Assembly: GCA_009911185.1 (NCBI GenBank)
Contig: QXWW01000006.1
Coordinates: 1 to 64,000, forward strand
DNA length: 64,000 bases
DNA from: Lachnospiraceae bacterium
GTDB lineage: Bacteria > Bacillota > Clostridia > Lachnospirales > Lachnospiraceae
Direction of reading: 5' to 3'
Shown here in pieces: positions 52,967 to 62,900 of the stretch (position 1 is its first letter; each line of letters opens with the position of its first letter). The notes beneath the pieces were generated by a model. That model worked only from the letters and a program-made list of their open reading frames with translations. It had not been told where the DNA came from and ran no database searches. A program made the position numbers and the translations under genes.

Positions 52967-54088
52967 ATGAAAAAAAGTAATTATATACTTGCGTCAGTTT
53001 TGGCGGCGGCATTGATGCTGACAGGCTGCGGTGGGGAAAATGACAAAAAACCGCAAAACACAGGGAATGAAAACAGCGCAGACGCTGTGCTTGATTTTAA
53101 TGCGGAAGAGTATGTAAAACTGGGAGACTATAAAGGACTGGAGGTCACCTATCCATCCGTACAGCAGGTAACGGACGAAGATGTGGAGCAATATATTCAG
53201 GGACAGTTGGCAGACAACACGGAATTTAAAGAAGTAGACCGGGCGTCAAAAGAAGGAGATACGGTTAATATTGACTATACGGGAACGATCGGCGGTGAGG
53301 AATTTGAGGGAGGCAGCGACACAGAGTACGACCTGGAGCTTGGGTCGCAGGATTTTCTTCCGGAGTTTGAGGAGAGCCTGGTGGGAAAGAAGGCAGGCGA
53401 GACGGCGGTATTTACCCTTACGTTTCCGTCAGAAGATTACGACGAGTCGGTGGCGGGACAGGAGGCCGAGTTTACAGTGAAAGTAAATTCTGTCAGTGAA
53501 GCTGTGACGCCGGAATATAATGTAGACTTTGTAAAAAGTATATCCGAGTATGAAACGCTGGAGGACTATGAAGCTTCCATAAAAGAGGAGTTAATTGCCA
53601 GCTATGAAGAGGAATCGGAGACGGAGAAGGGAGAACATGCATTGAGGCTTGTAGCGGAACAGGCCGAAGTAAATGGATATCCGCAGGAATTATACGATTT
53701 TTTCTATGAAGACAACGTAGCTGGATATAAGGCTTTTGCGGAAATGCAGGGAATGGAGTATGAAGAGTTTCTGGAAACCTTTATGAGCGAAGAGGATATC
53801 ATAGAGGTCGTTAAAGAGCAGGTGAACGAGCATCTGATTAGCCAGGCAATTTTGCAAAAAGAAGGGATTGAGATTACGGATGAAGAGTATGCCGAAGCGG
53901 GAAAAGAGCTGGCCCTGACGGAGGGATATGGGAGCCTGGAGGAATATGAGGGGGACTACGGCAAGACTTATATTACCACTCAGTTAGTAAGAGAAAAAGC
54001 GATAGATATTCTGAAAGAATCAGCAAATCTGCAGGAAGTACCCTGGGATGAATACGATGATTATGGAGAAGAGCTGGAATCTGAATAG
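52967..54088 (+). CDS. Lipoprotein peptidyl-prolyl isomerase with trigger-factor architecture
   Basis: 373 residues. A lipoprotein signal with lipobox LTGC (MKKSNYILASVLAAALMLTGC) puts it outside the membrane. Residues about 45-75 form a trigger-factor-like N-terminal remnant (KGLEVTYPSVQQVTDEDVEQ), followed by an FKBP domain (about 80-165: DTVNIDYTGTIGGEEFEGGS, AVFTLTFPSEDYDESVAGQE). The C-terminal about 200 residues are helical and match the trigger-factor C-domain (ELIASYEEESETEKGEHALR, EGIEITDEEYAEAGKELALT). It likely folds secreted proteins, analogous to PrsA. ATG at 52967 after AGGAGG; the TTG at 52961 is worse spaced. Confidence 0.85.
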   Translation: MKKSNYILASVLAAALMLTGCGGENDKKPQNTGNENSADAVLDFNAEEYVKLGDYKGLEVTYPSVQQVTDEDVEQYIQGQLADNTEFKEVDRASKEGDTVNIDYTGTIGGEEFEGGSDTEYDLELGSQDFLPEFEESLVGKKAGETAVFTLTFPSEDYDESVAGQEAEFTVKVNSVSEAVTPEYNVDFVKSISEYETLEDYEASIKEELIASYEEESETEKGEHALRLVAEQAEVNGYPQELYDFFYEDNVAGYKAFAEMQGMEYEEFLETFMSEEDIIEVVKEQVNEHLISQAILQKEGIEITDEEYAEAGKELALTEGYGSLEEYEGDYGKTYITTQLVREKAIDILKESANLQEVPWDEYDDYGEELESE

Positions 54089-54121
54089 GAAGAATTTAAA
54101 TAAACAACAGATATCAGGATG

Positions 54122-54171
54122 GGGCTGTCGCTTTAACGAAGGAAGATTCGTGAAGCGACAGCCTTTATTCT
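54122..54171 (+). terminator. Intrinsic terminator
   Basis: GGCTGTCGCTT pairs with AAGCGACAGCC around a loop and is followed by TTTATTCT. Confidence 0.85.
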
Positions 54172-54206
54172 AAACATAATATTCTCCTCTTTTGCTAAAT
54201 TGAGAT

Positions 54207-54701
54207 TTAAGATATGCCTAACCTCAGGTCATAAAATTGTTTTACCCAAGTAGGAAATTTTTGATAATCTCCTTGCTCTCTGACTTTTTGAAGAGTTCTT
54301 TTTCCGATTCTTTTATCAACTATCGCAAAAATTTTAATCATATAATTATCACTGTAAAGAGCCTCTATAATTGGCATTTGCAGAAAAGTAGTCACTGCCG
54401 TCAAGAAATCCATATCATGGTAAGTTATATTTGCATCCCATTTGTTTTTCAAATCTGGATGGTTATCGTCCCAAATACCTGTTTTTTTCCAAATAGTATT
54501 CAAATCATAATCCTGATGATACATCTCAATCCACGAAAAACAAACCAATTCCTGATTATCCAACCGAATAGCTGCCCTTCCATAGCTATTATGGACTTTA
54601 TGGTAACGTGTCAAAAAATATGATAAATGATTCTTTAATTCATCACATAACAAATTTGATAATTGTTTATTCAGCTTAGACCATGACTTATAATGATTCA
54701 C
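54207..54701 (-). CDS. Hypothetical protein resembling SF0329 family
   Basis: 164 residues, GTG start behind TTGGAGG on the minus strand. No signal peptide or membrane helix. Segments RAAIRLDNQELVCFSWIEMY and DANITYHDMDFLTAVTTFLQ recall the SF0329 family, which often occurs in accessory clusters with polymorphic-toxin immunity genes. The base composition is richer in A/T than its neighbours, in line with horizontal acquisition. Similar proteins lack a known activity. It is next to a decayed region, so the gene's partner may be lost. Confidence 0.55.
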   Translation of the reverse strand: MNHYKSWSKLNKQLSNLLCDELKNHLSYFLTRYHKVHNSYGRAAIRLDNQELVCFSWIEMYHQDYDLNTIWKKTGIWDDNHPDLKNKWDANITYHDMDFLTAVTTFLQMPIIEALYSDNYMIKIFAIVDKRIGKRTLQKVREQGDYQKFPTWVKQFYDLRLGIS

Positions 54702-54895
54702 GATAGTATTTCCTCCAAAACTTCCGATTGGCCAGTTGATTATGGTCTGCTTCTACGAAATGTAGAACTTTCCTTACGCACAATCAATTTTGATTCTGTG
54801 TATTGCTCTTTCCTATTATCAATTATACCAGAAAAAGCTACAAGAATATCATTCGGCAAGTGCCTTTTCCATTCATATCCTATTATTTTCAGATA
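54702..54895. other. AT-rich region without a recognised gene
   Basis: On the minus strand an open segment of about 48 codons (EWKRHLPNDILVAFSGIID and onward) precedes the SF0329-like gene, but it has no recognisable start and I cannot assign it. Confidence 0.35.
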
Positions 54896-55258
54896 TTAAA
54901 AACAAAGGTGTTGCATAAAACATTGTACTAATTTTTTTACCTCCTCATCCGCTGTCTGATCAGCCGCAAAAAGATAAAGATACTTGCACCCCACCAGGTT
55001 TGTAATGTCATATACTAAAGGTACTATTGCTTCCCAGAAAATATCAAAACCTAATGGTATGCCTACTCGTTCATTTATTTTATACTTACTATTCCGACAA
55101 AAATGATGTATCTCAATTGCAGATTAACATTCTTCCATTTTCAATGTATATTTATTATCTTGCAATTCTTTGTCTTCCAACTTTAAACCAATGCGATTAG
55201 ATGCTATTTTAAATAAGTAATCCATTTCTTTTAAATCATAAAAAGCTGACAGTAGATC
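54896..55258 (-). pseudogene. GNAT-acetyltransferase-like remnant, frameshifted
   Basis: Minus-strand pieces read MDYLFKIASNRIGLKLEDKE and, after an in-frame stop, AIEIHHFCRNSKYKINERV, GIPLGFDIFWEAIVPLVYDI and KYLYLFAADQTADEEVKKLV, which in this order match a family of GNAT-like proteins with CKYLYLFAAD. One frame change separates the blocks. The 5' end is cut at the boundary with the transposase remnant, so the insertion probably truncated the gene. Confidence 0.6.
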
Positions 55259-55264
55259 ATATCA

Positions 55265-55438
55265 GGCATTCTAAGAGCAAAACAGGATATGCAGTTTCGG
55301 AGATACTTAAGCAAAGGGGCATCAAATGTACTTGCAGAAAACACACTGCTTGGCATGGCACGAAATATCAACAAACTTCATAATAAGATTCAAAAAGGCA
55401 GGACAGGAGCACGTGTGCTTCCGTTAAAAAACGCCTAA
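55265..55438 (+). pseudogene. C-terminal remnant of an IS1182/IS5-type transposase
   Basis: 58 codons reading KQDMQFRRYLSKGASNVLAE and TLLGMARNINKLHNKIQKGR, as in the C-terminal ends of DDE transposases (the 'F.RR/K..NV..E..LL..AYNI.KLH' region). The catalytic part is missing. It abuts the acetyltransferase remnant. Confidence 0.65.
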
Positions 55439-55554
55439 ATTTTAAGATATTAAAATAAATTTTCAGGCCATGAAAAATGGTTTATTAAAGTGCGCCTTCT
55501 TTCTTCATCCGCAGAATCAATAGGGGTATTATCCTGGATTTTAGTATAAAATAG

Positions 55555-55604
55555 CAAAAAGGATGCTGTCGTTTTACGGGTTTTTATTCATAAAAGTGAC
55601 AGCC
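55555..55604 (-). terminator. Intrinsic terminator downstream of the HAD gene
   Basis: On the minus strand GCTGTCACTTTTA pairs with TAAAACGACAGC around AAAAACCC and is followed by CCTTTTTGC. It lies about 90 bases behind the gene. Confidence 0.7.
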
Positions 55605-55693
55605 CTGTCCTGATTTTTTTCTATAGGAGAGACCGTGTCCCGCCAAAGCGAGGAAGCCTCTGTCTTATAGAAGCATAAGAAGCGCGCAGCGGT

Positions 55694-56356
55694 TTACGTG
55701 AGAGAAAAAATAAATTTTTCCATATCTTCTGCCGTATCAACAATTTCACAGGCCCCGTGTTTTTCAAGGAATGCCCGGGAGCGGAAGCCCCAGCTCACGC
55801 TAAGGCAGGGAATCTTCGCATTCCTGGCAGTGCAGATATCTACGTCGGAATCTCCAACATAAATGCAATGTTCAGGGGCGGCGCGCAGTTCTTCCATAGC
55901 TTTAAAAACCGTATCAGGAGCCGGTTTAGGCGCAGTTTGAGGAGATTCTCCAATTGCAGTGGTAATATACGGCGAGAAAAAATCCTGGCAAAGACTCTTG
56001 ACAGCCAGGTCAAATTTATTAGAGACGACGGCAAGTTTCCATCCTGCGGCATCGGCGTTCTTTAAGAAGTTCATGATTCCGGGAAAAGGACGGGTATTAT
56101 CTTTTTTATGAATTTCATAATGTTTTTTAAAAGTATTCAGGCAATCCCCAAACTGTTCAAAGGATTGTCCGCCGGGAATGGCGCGTTCCATCAGTACGGT
56201 GACGCCGTTTCCTACCATCTGGCGAACCTGCTCTTCGGAATATATGGGAAGTCCATATGTTTCCATTGCGTAATTTACGCTGTTCGTCAGATCGGTTAAA
56301 GTATTTAGTAAAGTACCGTCTAAATCAAAAATAATCGTGTTAATGATAGCGGGCAT
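55694..56356 (-). CDS. Phosphoglycolate-phosphatase-like HAD hydrolase
   Basis: 220 residues. HAD-superfamily phosphatase with cap type 1: motif I IIFDLDGTLLNTLTDLTN, motif II AVVSNKFDLAVKSL, motif III Lys in SPQTAPKPAPDTVFKAME and motif IV YVGDSDVDICTARNAKIP. The lengths and motif spacing fit Gph/PgmB-like enzymes; phosphoglycolate, pyrophosphate or other sugar phosphates are all possible substrates. The ATG at 56356 follows AAGGAGGGC. It is a single-gene unit with its own terminator. The recommended call is Gph-like without asserting the substrate. Confidence 0.88.
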   Translation of the reverse strand: MPAIINTIIFDLDGTLLNTLTDLTNSVNYAMETYGLPIYSEEQVRQMVGNGVTVLMERAIPGGQSFEQFGDCLNTFKKHYEIHKKDNTRPFPGIMNFLKNADAAGWKLAVVSNKFDLAVKSLCQDFFSPYITTAIGESPQTAPKPAPDTVFKAMEELRAAPEHCIYVGDSDVDICTARNAKIPCLSVSWGFRSRAFLEKHGACEIVDTAEDMEKFIFSLT

Positions 56357-56590
56357 GATTCCGCCCTCCTTTCTGAAAAGCAAATCTATTGGTAATTGCC
56401 TGACATTTTCTGAAATGCGGGCAGTAGTAACCGTCAGCGTAAAAGCATCTTTTTGTCAAATTTTAATATAGATTATCATATGTGAGAGAACAGTTCAAGA
56501 ATTAAAAATATTATTTCCCGTCACGTTTTCAAGTTTACATATTTAATATTGGAGTTATTGGCAATGTTTTAGCAAATGAAGAATTTATGT

Positions 56591-56619
56591 TTACCGAATT
56601 ATTGGTACTTTGATATAAT
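56591..56619 (+). promoter_or_regulatory. Putative promoter of the GH2 gene
   Basis: TTACCG (56591-56596), 17 bases, TATAAT (56614-56619). It would give a leader of about 355 bases before the start at 56982. Confidence 0.6.
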
Positions 56620-56981
56620 TAAATCAGCATATTGCATAATAATTTAGTCTGTTTTTTTAGTAAAAAATGATATATTTCGTTGCATGTTGTGCAGATTATC
56701 CATTCTGTGCCGGGAAACGCTCAATTACGTTTTGGCGATCGGTAAAAAATCTGCCCAGGAAAACGGTCTGCATCCTTATGTAGGTACTACTCTTCGCTTG
56801 GCGGATATGGTTCGTTGTGATTGGCTAGTTCAGCTTTGCCATGAGCCAGTAAGGAGTAGTTTTATTTTTATCAGAAAGAATCCTGCTTGTAAGCGGGTTC
56901 TGGCGTTTTGCAGACGCCTATCATAGAGAAGGGAGGAAAGACAACGGGAACTGCAATAAAGTTTGAGAAAGGATAATGTAA
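56620..56981 (+). other. Long leader of the GH2 gene
   Basis: About 360 bases without a convincing gene. An 80-codon open frame (56684-56926) has no ribosome binding site and resembles nothing I know. No riboswitch was recognised; a catabolite-responsive element was not evident either. Confidence 0.4.
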
Positions 56982-59900
56982 ATGATGAAGATGAGATGGA
57001 AAAAAATGTTATCAGGCGTGCTTGCATTTTCAATGACGGCAAGCCTGACGCTGTATGCGGCTCCGATATCTGTAAATGCCGCGTCAGAAAGAGGGACAGG
57101 GACGAATACGGAGGCCGGCTATGAGGATCCCTGGAAAGAAGGCGCGGCGGTTTCCGCGTCAGATGGCAAGACGGTAAGCGGCGACGTAGGCGCTGCAAAG
57201 TTCACGCACCGGGAGTGGACAGGTACCGAGTATACAGACCTCAATGGACAGACAGTAAAAGCGGCAGATGTCTACGGTATTAACCGTGAAGAAGCCAGTA
57301 TGTTTGCAACCACAAGCGTGATGTATGATTCTGTGGAGAATGCGCTTGCCGGCGCAAAAGATTATAACAAAGACGCATCTAAATACGTACAGTTTTTAAC
57401 CGGCGATAAAGCGGCAGACTGGTCTTTGGTAGTTCTGCAAAACCAGGAGCTTGCCCAGGGAGACGCTTATAAGGATTTCTATAAGAACGATTATTCGGCA
57501 GTCGGAAATGAATGGAAATCCAACCTTCAGCTTCCATGCAGTTGGACGCGTCAGGGATTTGATTTTTCAATCTATACCAATACGCAGATGCCATGGCAGA
57601 GTAAATACGATAAAAGCGTGCAGGTTCCAAATGCTCCAGTTAACTACAATCCGGTGGGCCTGTACCGCAAGACATTTGACGTGGAGGAGGATGTGCTTAG
57701 CGCGAATGGAAGAGTTTACATTTCTTTCCAGGGCGTCGAGTCCGCGTATTATGTCTATGTGAACGGCAAGGAAGTGGGATACAGCGAAGACAGCTATGCC
57801 CCGCACAGTTTTGACATTACGGATTATCTGACGAAGGACGGCAAGGGAAATCTTCTTGCTGTAAAAGTGCATAAATTCTGTGACGGCACGTGGATGGAGG
57901 ATCAGGATTTCTATTATGACGGCGGAATTTTCCGCGATGTATACCTCTATTCCGCACCGCTGGTACATATCCAGGATTATACGGTTGAAACGGATCTGGA
58001 TGAAAATTATGAGAACGCAGAGCTTAACGTAAGCGTGACGGTTGCCAATGCTTCTGTGTCTGCGGCATCCGGTTATAAGGTGGACGCACGCCTTTATAAT
58101 GAAGACGGCAGTATGTTTGTAAACGGCATCACGATAGATATGCCTAATATTGCAGGAGCAAAAGAGATGCAGGACGGCACGGCTTCTGCCCAGGGCGGCA
58201 AGACCGTGTATGCGCCCAAGCTGTGGTCTGCGGAGACGCCGAATCTGTATACGCTGGTACTCTCTTTGTATGATTCCGTTACAGGCGCATATGCCGGAAG
58301 TGTTTCCCAGCAGCTCGGTTTCCGGGAGATTGAGTTTGTAAGCACTCAGGTAGATGAAGACGGAAAGGCGGTCACGAAAGATTCCGAGTATCAACCGATA
58401 AAGATTAATGGCAAACCCATCCTGTTAAAAGGGACCAACCGTCATGATACCGATCCGGTGTACGGCAAATTCGTGCCCCTGGAAACGCAGAAAAAAGACG
58501 TTGAACTGATGAAACAGTATAACCTGAATGCAGTTCGTACGTCGCATTACAGCAATGACGAGTATCTGTATTATCTGTGTGATAAATATGGATTGTATAT
58601 GATGGCGGAAACGAACCTGGAGTCTCATGCGCTGATGAACAATGGCAATGCCCAGAAAAATTTCAAGAAACTGGCGATGGACAGAACAATTACAACATTC
58701 CAGCGTTTAAAGAATCGTACGGCAGTTGTGATGTGGTCTACCGGTAACGAGAATTATTACTCGGACAATAAGAATTATGCCGACGGGATGTTTTACGATC
58801 TGATCTGGTATTTTAAAGACCATGACAAGACAAGACCGGTTCATTGTGAAAGTTCAAATAAAGCCAGCGGAACGGATATGGGAAGTAATATGTATCCGTC
58901 CGTAAGTTTAGTTCAGCAGATGGCGGGCTATCGTATGCCATATGTAATGTGCGAGTATGACCATGCTATGGGAAATGCGGTCGGCAATATCAAGGAATAT
59001 TGGGATGCGGTCCGCAGCTCCGAGAATATGCTGGGCGGATTCATCTGGGACTGGGTTGACCAGTCTAGGCTGCTGAGTCTGGAATCGCTGCCAGAGATTT
59101 ATGCCATAACGGACCTGGCAGATAACGTTAAGGGAAATGTCAAGGTCAACGAGGTGAACGGCAATCCGGGCGCAGGCGCGTTGACATCAAAGAGTGTAAA
59201 TGGTTACGCAACGTTTGAAGATACCAAATATAATCAGGCGCTTTCTGGAAGCGGCAAAGCCTTCACACTTGAAGTAATCTGTAAGCCGGCTTCCTCAGCA
59301 GGAAATCAGGTCATGATGGGAAAAGGCGATACCCAGTTTGCCCTGAAGACTAATGGAGACGGTAAGCTGGAATTTTTCGCCTATGATTCCAAAAGCAGCA
59401 ATAAGTGGAATTCCGTTGTGGCGGATATGCCTGCCGACTGGGAAGGCAATTGGCATCAGGTAGCCGTTACCTATAATGCCGGAGATATTATAATTTACTG
59501 TGATGGAAAACAGTTAAATACAGGCAAAGGGAATACTTCCATTGATGCGACTGGTATTGCGCTTGGCGTAGGCATTACTGCGGACAATAACAGGACCTTC
59601 GACGGTGAGATTTCTTTGGGGCGTGTCTACACACGGGCGCTGAGTGCAGAGGAGCTGAAAAGTCAGAACAGCGCGTCGCCAGCAATTGCAGCCGACGATG
59701 AAGACGTGCTGCTGTGGTCAGATTTTGGAAAGATAGAATCCGTAGACTATAATTATTTTGACTATTATGCAGAAGATTATGCACACAAGACGATGTACAA
59801 AGACCAGGCGTCTGGCCACTACTACTGCTATGGCGGCGACAACGGAGAAAAGCCAAACGACGGCTCTTTCTGTGTGAACGGACTGGTTTCCCCGGACCGT

Positions 59901-62900
59901 GATGTACAGCCGGAACTGTACGAGGTTAAGTATCAGTATCAGAGCTTTTGGTTTACCGCTACGGACGTACAGTTATTGAATGGAAATGTGAAAGTGTATA
60001 ATGAAAATAACTTCCTGGGCTTAAAAGATTTTGATCTGGTATGGGAGCTGCTGGAAGATGGAAAATCTATCGGCGAAGGAACGGTCAATCTGACTTCTGA
60101 TATTGCGGGCAGACAGACCGGCGTTATACAGGTTCCTTATCTTGCATCTATGCCAGAAACGCCAAAGGCAGGTGCGGAATATTATCTGAATCTGTCCGTA
60201 CGTCTGAAAGAAAAGACTCTTTGGGCTGACGCAGGACATGAGGTTGCCTATGAGCAGTTTGCGGTACCGGCTGAAGTTAAGAAGGCTGAAAAGGCTGTTA
60301 CTGCGAATGTGCAGGTAAATCAGGATGCGCCGGAGCATATCGTTGTTTCCGGAGATAACTTCAGTTTCCAGATTGATAAGGAGACAGGAGCGATCAGGAA
60401 TTATGTATACAAAGATGAAACACTTCTGACCCAGGGGCCGGTTCCAAATTACTGGAGAGGTCTGATGAACAATGATAAAACGTATGATGGCAAATGGCAG
60501 AGTGTCAATTACGATGTAACTGCCGCGGACATTGATGTAAATGAAAACGAGGAGGGGCAGACTGTTATTTCAGTGTCCTTAAATTCCCCCTCTCAGCCGC
60601 TCATGATACAGACGATGGTCTATACGGTTGACGGAAGCGGTGCAGTAACCGTGGACGCCAGCGTAGACGCTACCGAAACTTCTCTCGGCAGATTTATCCG
60701 TATCGGAACAGTTATGGAACTGCCCGCAGGTTATGAAAATGTACAGTGGTATGGAAATGGTCCGGTTGAGGCTCTCTGGGACAGAGAAAGTTTTGCAAGA
60801 GTCGGTCTCTACAATTCAACGGTATCTGAACTGTTCTATCCATACCTTGACACACAGGATACGGGAACATTGACAGGCGTGAAATGGATAACAGTAACAG
60901 ACCCGGCGAAAGCGGGAGCGCTGGCAATTGCGGCCGCAGATACCGTAGAAGCGTCCGCACTTCATTTTACCGTAGACGATTTGAATCAAGCGCGTCATCC
61001 ATATGAGCTGACAAAGCTCGATGAAACAATTCTTACGGTAAATTATCGTTCGCAGGGAACGGGTAACGCAAGCTGTGGTCAGGATGTTCTGGGAGCATAC
61101 CAGATTCCGAACAATAAGGCATATAATTATCAGTATACCATCGTGCCCTATACAACAAAGGGGGCAGATGTTACAGAACTTACCCGCGCCTACCGTACGG
61201 TCGCGTCCACTTCGATGGATGATATAATGAAAGAAACAGCGGAGAAAATGATAGAGAAAATTGATAGCATTTTTGTCAACGATAACGATGCAGAAGCGAT
61301 GCAGGAATTGCTGGAAGAATATGAAGGACTTCCGGAAGAGGCAAAAGCGCTTATCACAGAAGCGCGTTATGAGAAACTGAAAGAGGCCATTGCATTAGCA
61401 AAACAGTTTAAGGGTCTTACAGTAAAAGATAAGAGCAAAAATAATTTCGATATGGATATCAGCGCGGAAGAACATGCCAGCCTTGCAGAGAAAGACGGAG
61501 TTACCGCATTTAAAGGATATGCGGACGTCAAAGGTGAAGGCGCAAACGAGGCATTCGGCGAGGTGATTTCAGGAACAAACAATTTTACGATTGAGGCGGA
61601 AGTGAATCCCAATGGCGATTCTCAAAGCTACAATATGATTGCATCGAAGGGTGACAATACAGCGGCTTTCCGTATTTCCGAAGACAGCGTTTATTTCTTT
61701 ATTCACAACGAAGCTGGAGATTGGGTTACCGTGCAGTCTCCCCTGGAAGACGGAGAGGCAGATTCCTGGCTGCATGTAGCCGCTATCTATAATGGAAATG
61801 ATATTTCTGTATATGTAGAAGGCAAGGAATTAGTAACGACGGAAAATGCAGGCGTTGTGACAGGTTCCGATTATCCGCTGGGAATTGGTTACTGTCCGGA
61901 GACGGGCCGTACCTCTTCCAATTATATCCGTAATATTCGTGTTTACAATACGGCGCTCACCAAGAGCGAACTGGATGAAGGGACGTACGGAGCTGACAGT
62001 GACAACGTAGCGTTGTGGTATGATTTTGACGATTATACTTATGAAGGCGTTGATATGGCGGCAAAAGGCGTTCGCGCTTACACATCGTCTCTTACATTAA
62101 AGACCGGTGAGAGCGGGCAGATTATGGCGGAGCTGGTTCCGTATTATGCAAAGGGCGCGCTTGCGTATACGTCCGCCAATGAAAAAGTGGCCGCAGTGGA
62201 CAGCGAAGGTGTGGTAAAACCTGTAGGAAACGGCGAAACGGTAATCACCGTTACCGTAAAGGATAATGCAGCCCTGGGAGAGGTGAAGATTCCGGTTACG
62301 GTGGAAATGGCAGAAGAGGAGAAATGCAGCTGCGAGATTTCTGATATCGTTCTCGAAGACCAGAGCATAGAACTGGGGGCAGACGGCGCAGAGAAGACGA
62401 TTTCCCTGAATCCAAGCGTGGCAATCGGCGGAGACTGTAAGTTAGAGGGTCATCCGAATCAGCCAGTTTACACATACAATGTAAAATCTGGAAGCGATGT
62501 GGCAGCGGTAGACGAGAAGGGAGTAGTGACGGCAAAGAAGGCCGGTGAGGCGGTAATTACGGTGACCGCCAGCCTTGCAATTGGCGAGGGAGCCGCTCCG
62601 CTTACAAAGGATAAGGATGTGAAAGTGACGGTTACCCAGGAGGGGCAAGAGACGTGTAATTGTGAGATTACAGGAATCATTCTGGAAGACCAGAGCGTAG
62701 AACTGGAGGCAGACGGCGCAGCGAAGACGATTACCCTCAATCCGAGCGCAGTAATCGGCGGAGACTGTAAGTTAGAGGGTCATCCGGATCAGCCAGTTTA
62801 CACATATAATGTAAAGTCTGGAGATGATGTGGCAGCGGTAGATGATAAGGGAATTGTGACAGCAAAGAAAGCCGGCGAGGCGGTAATTACGGTGACCGCC

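Noticed and set aside
56684-56926. 80-codon open frame in the GH2 leader
   Set aside because: No ribosome binding site, no recognisable sequence; treated as leader.
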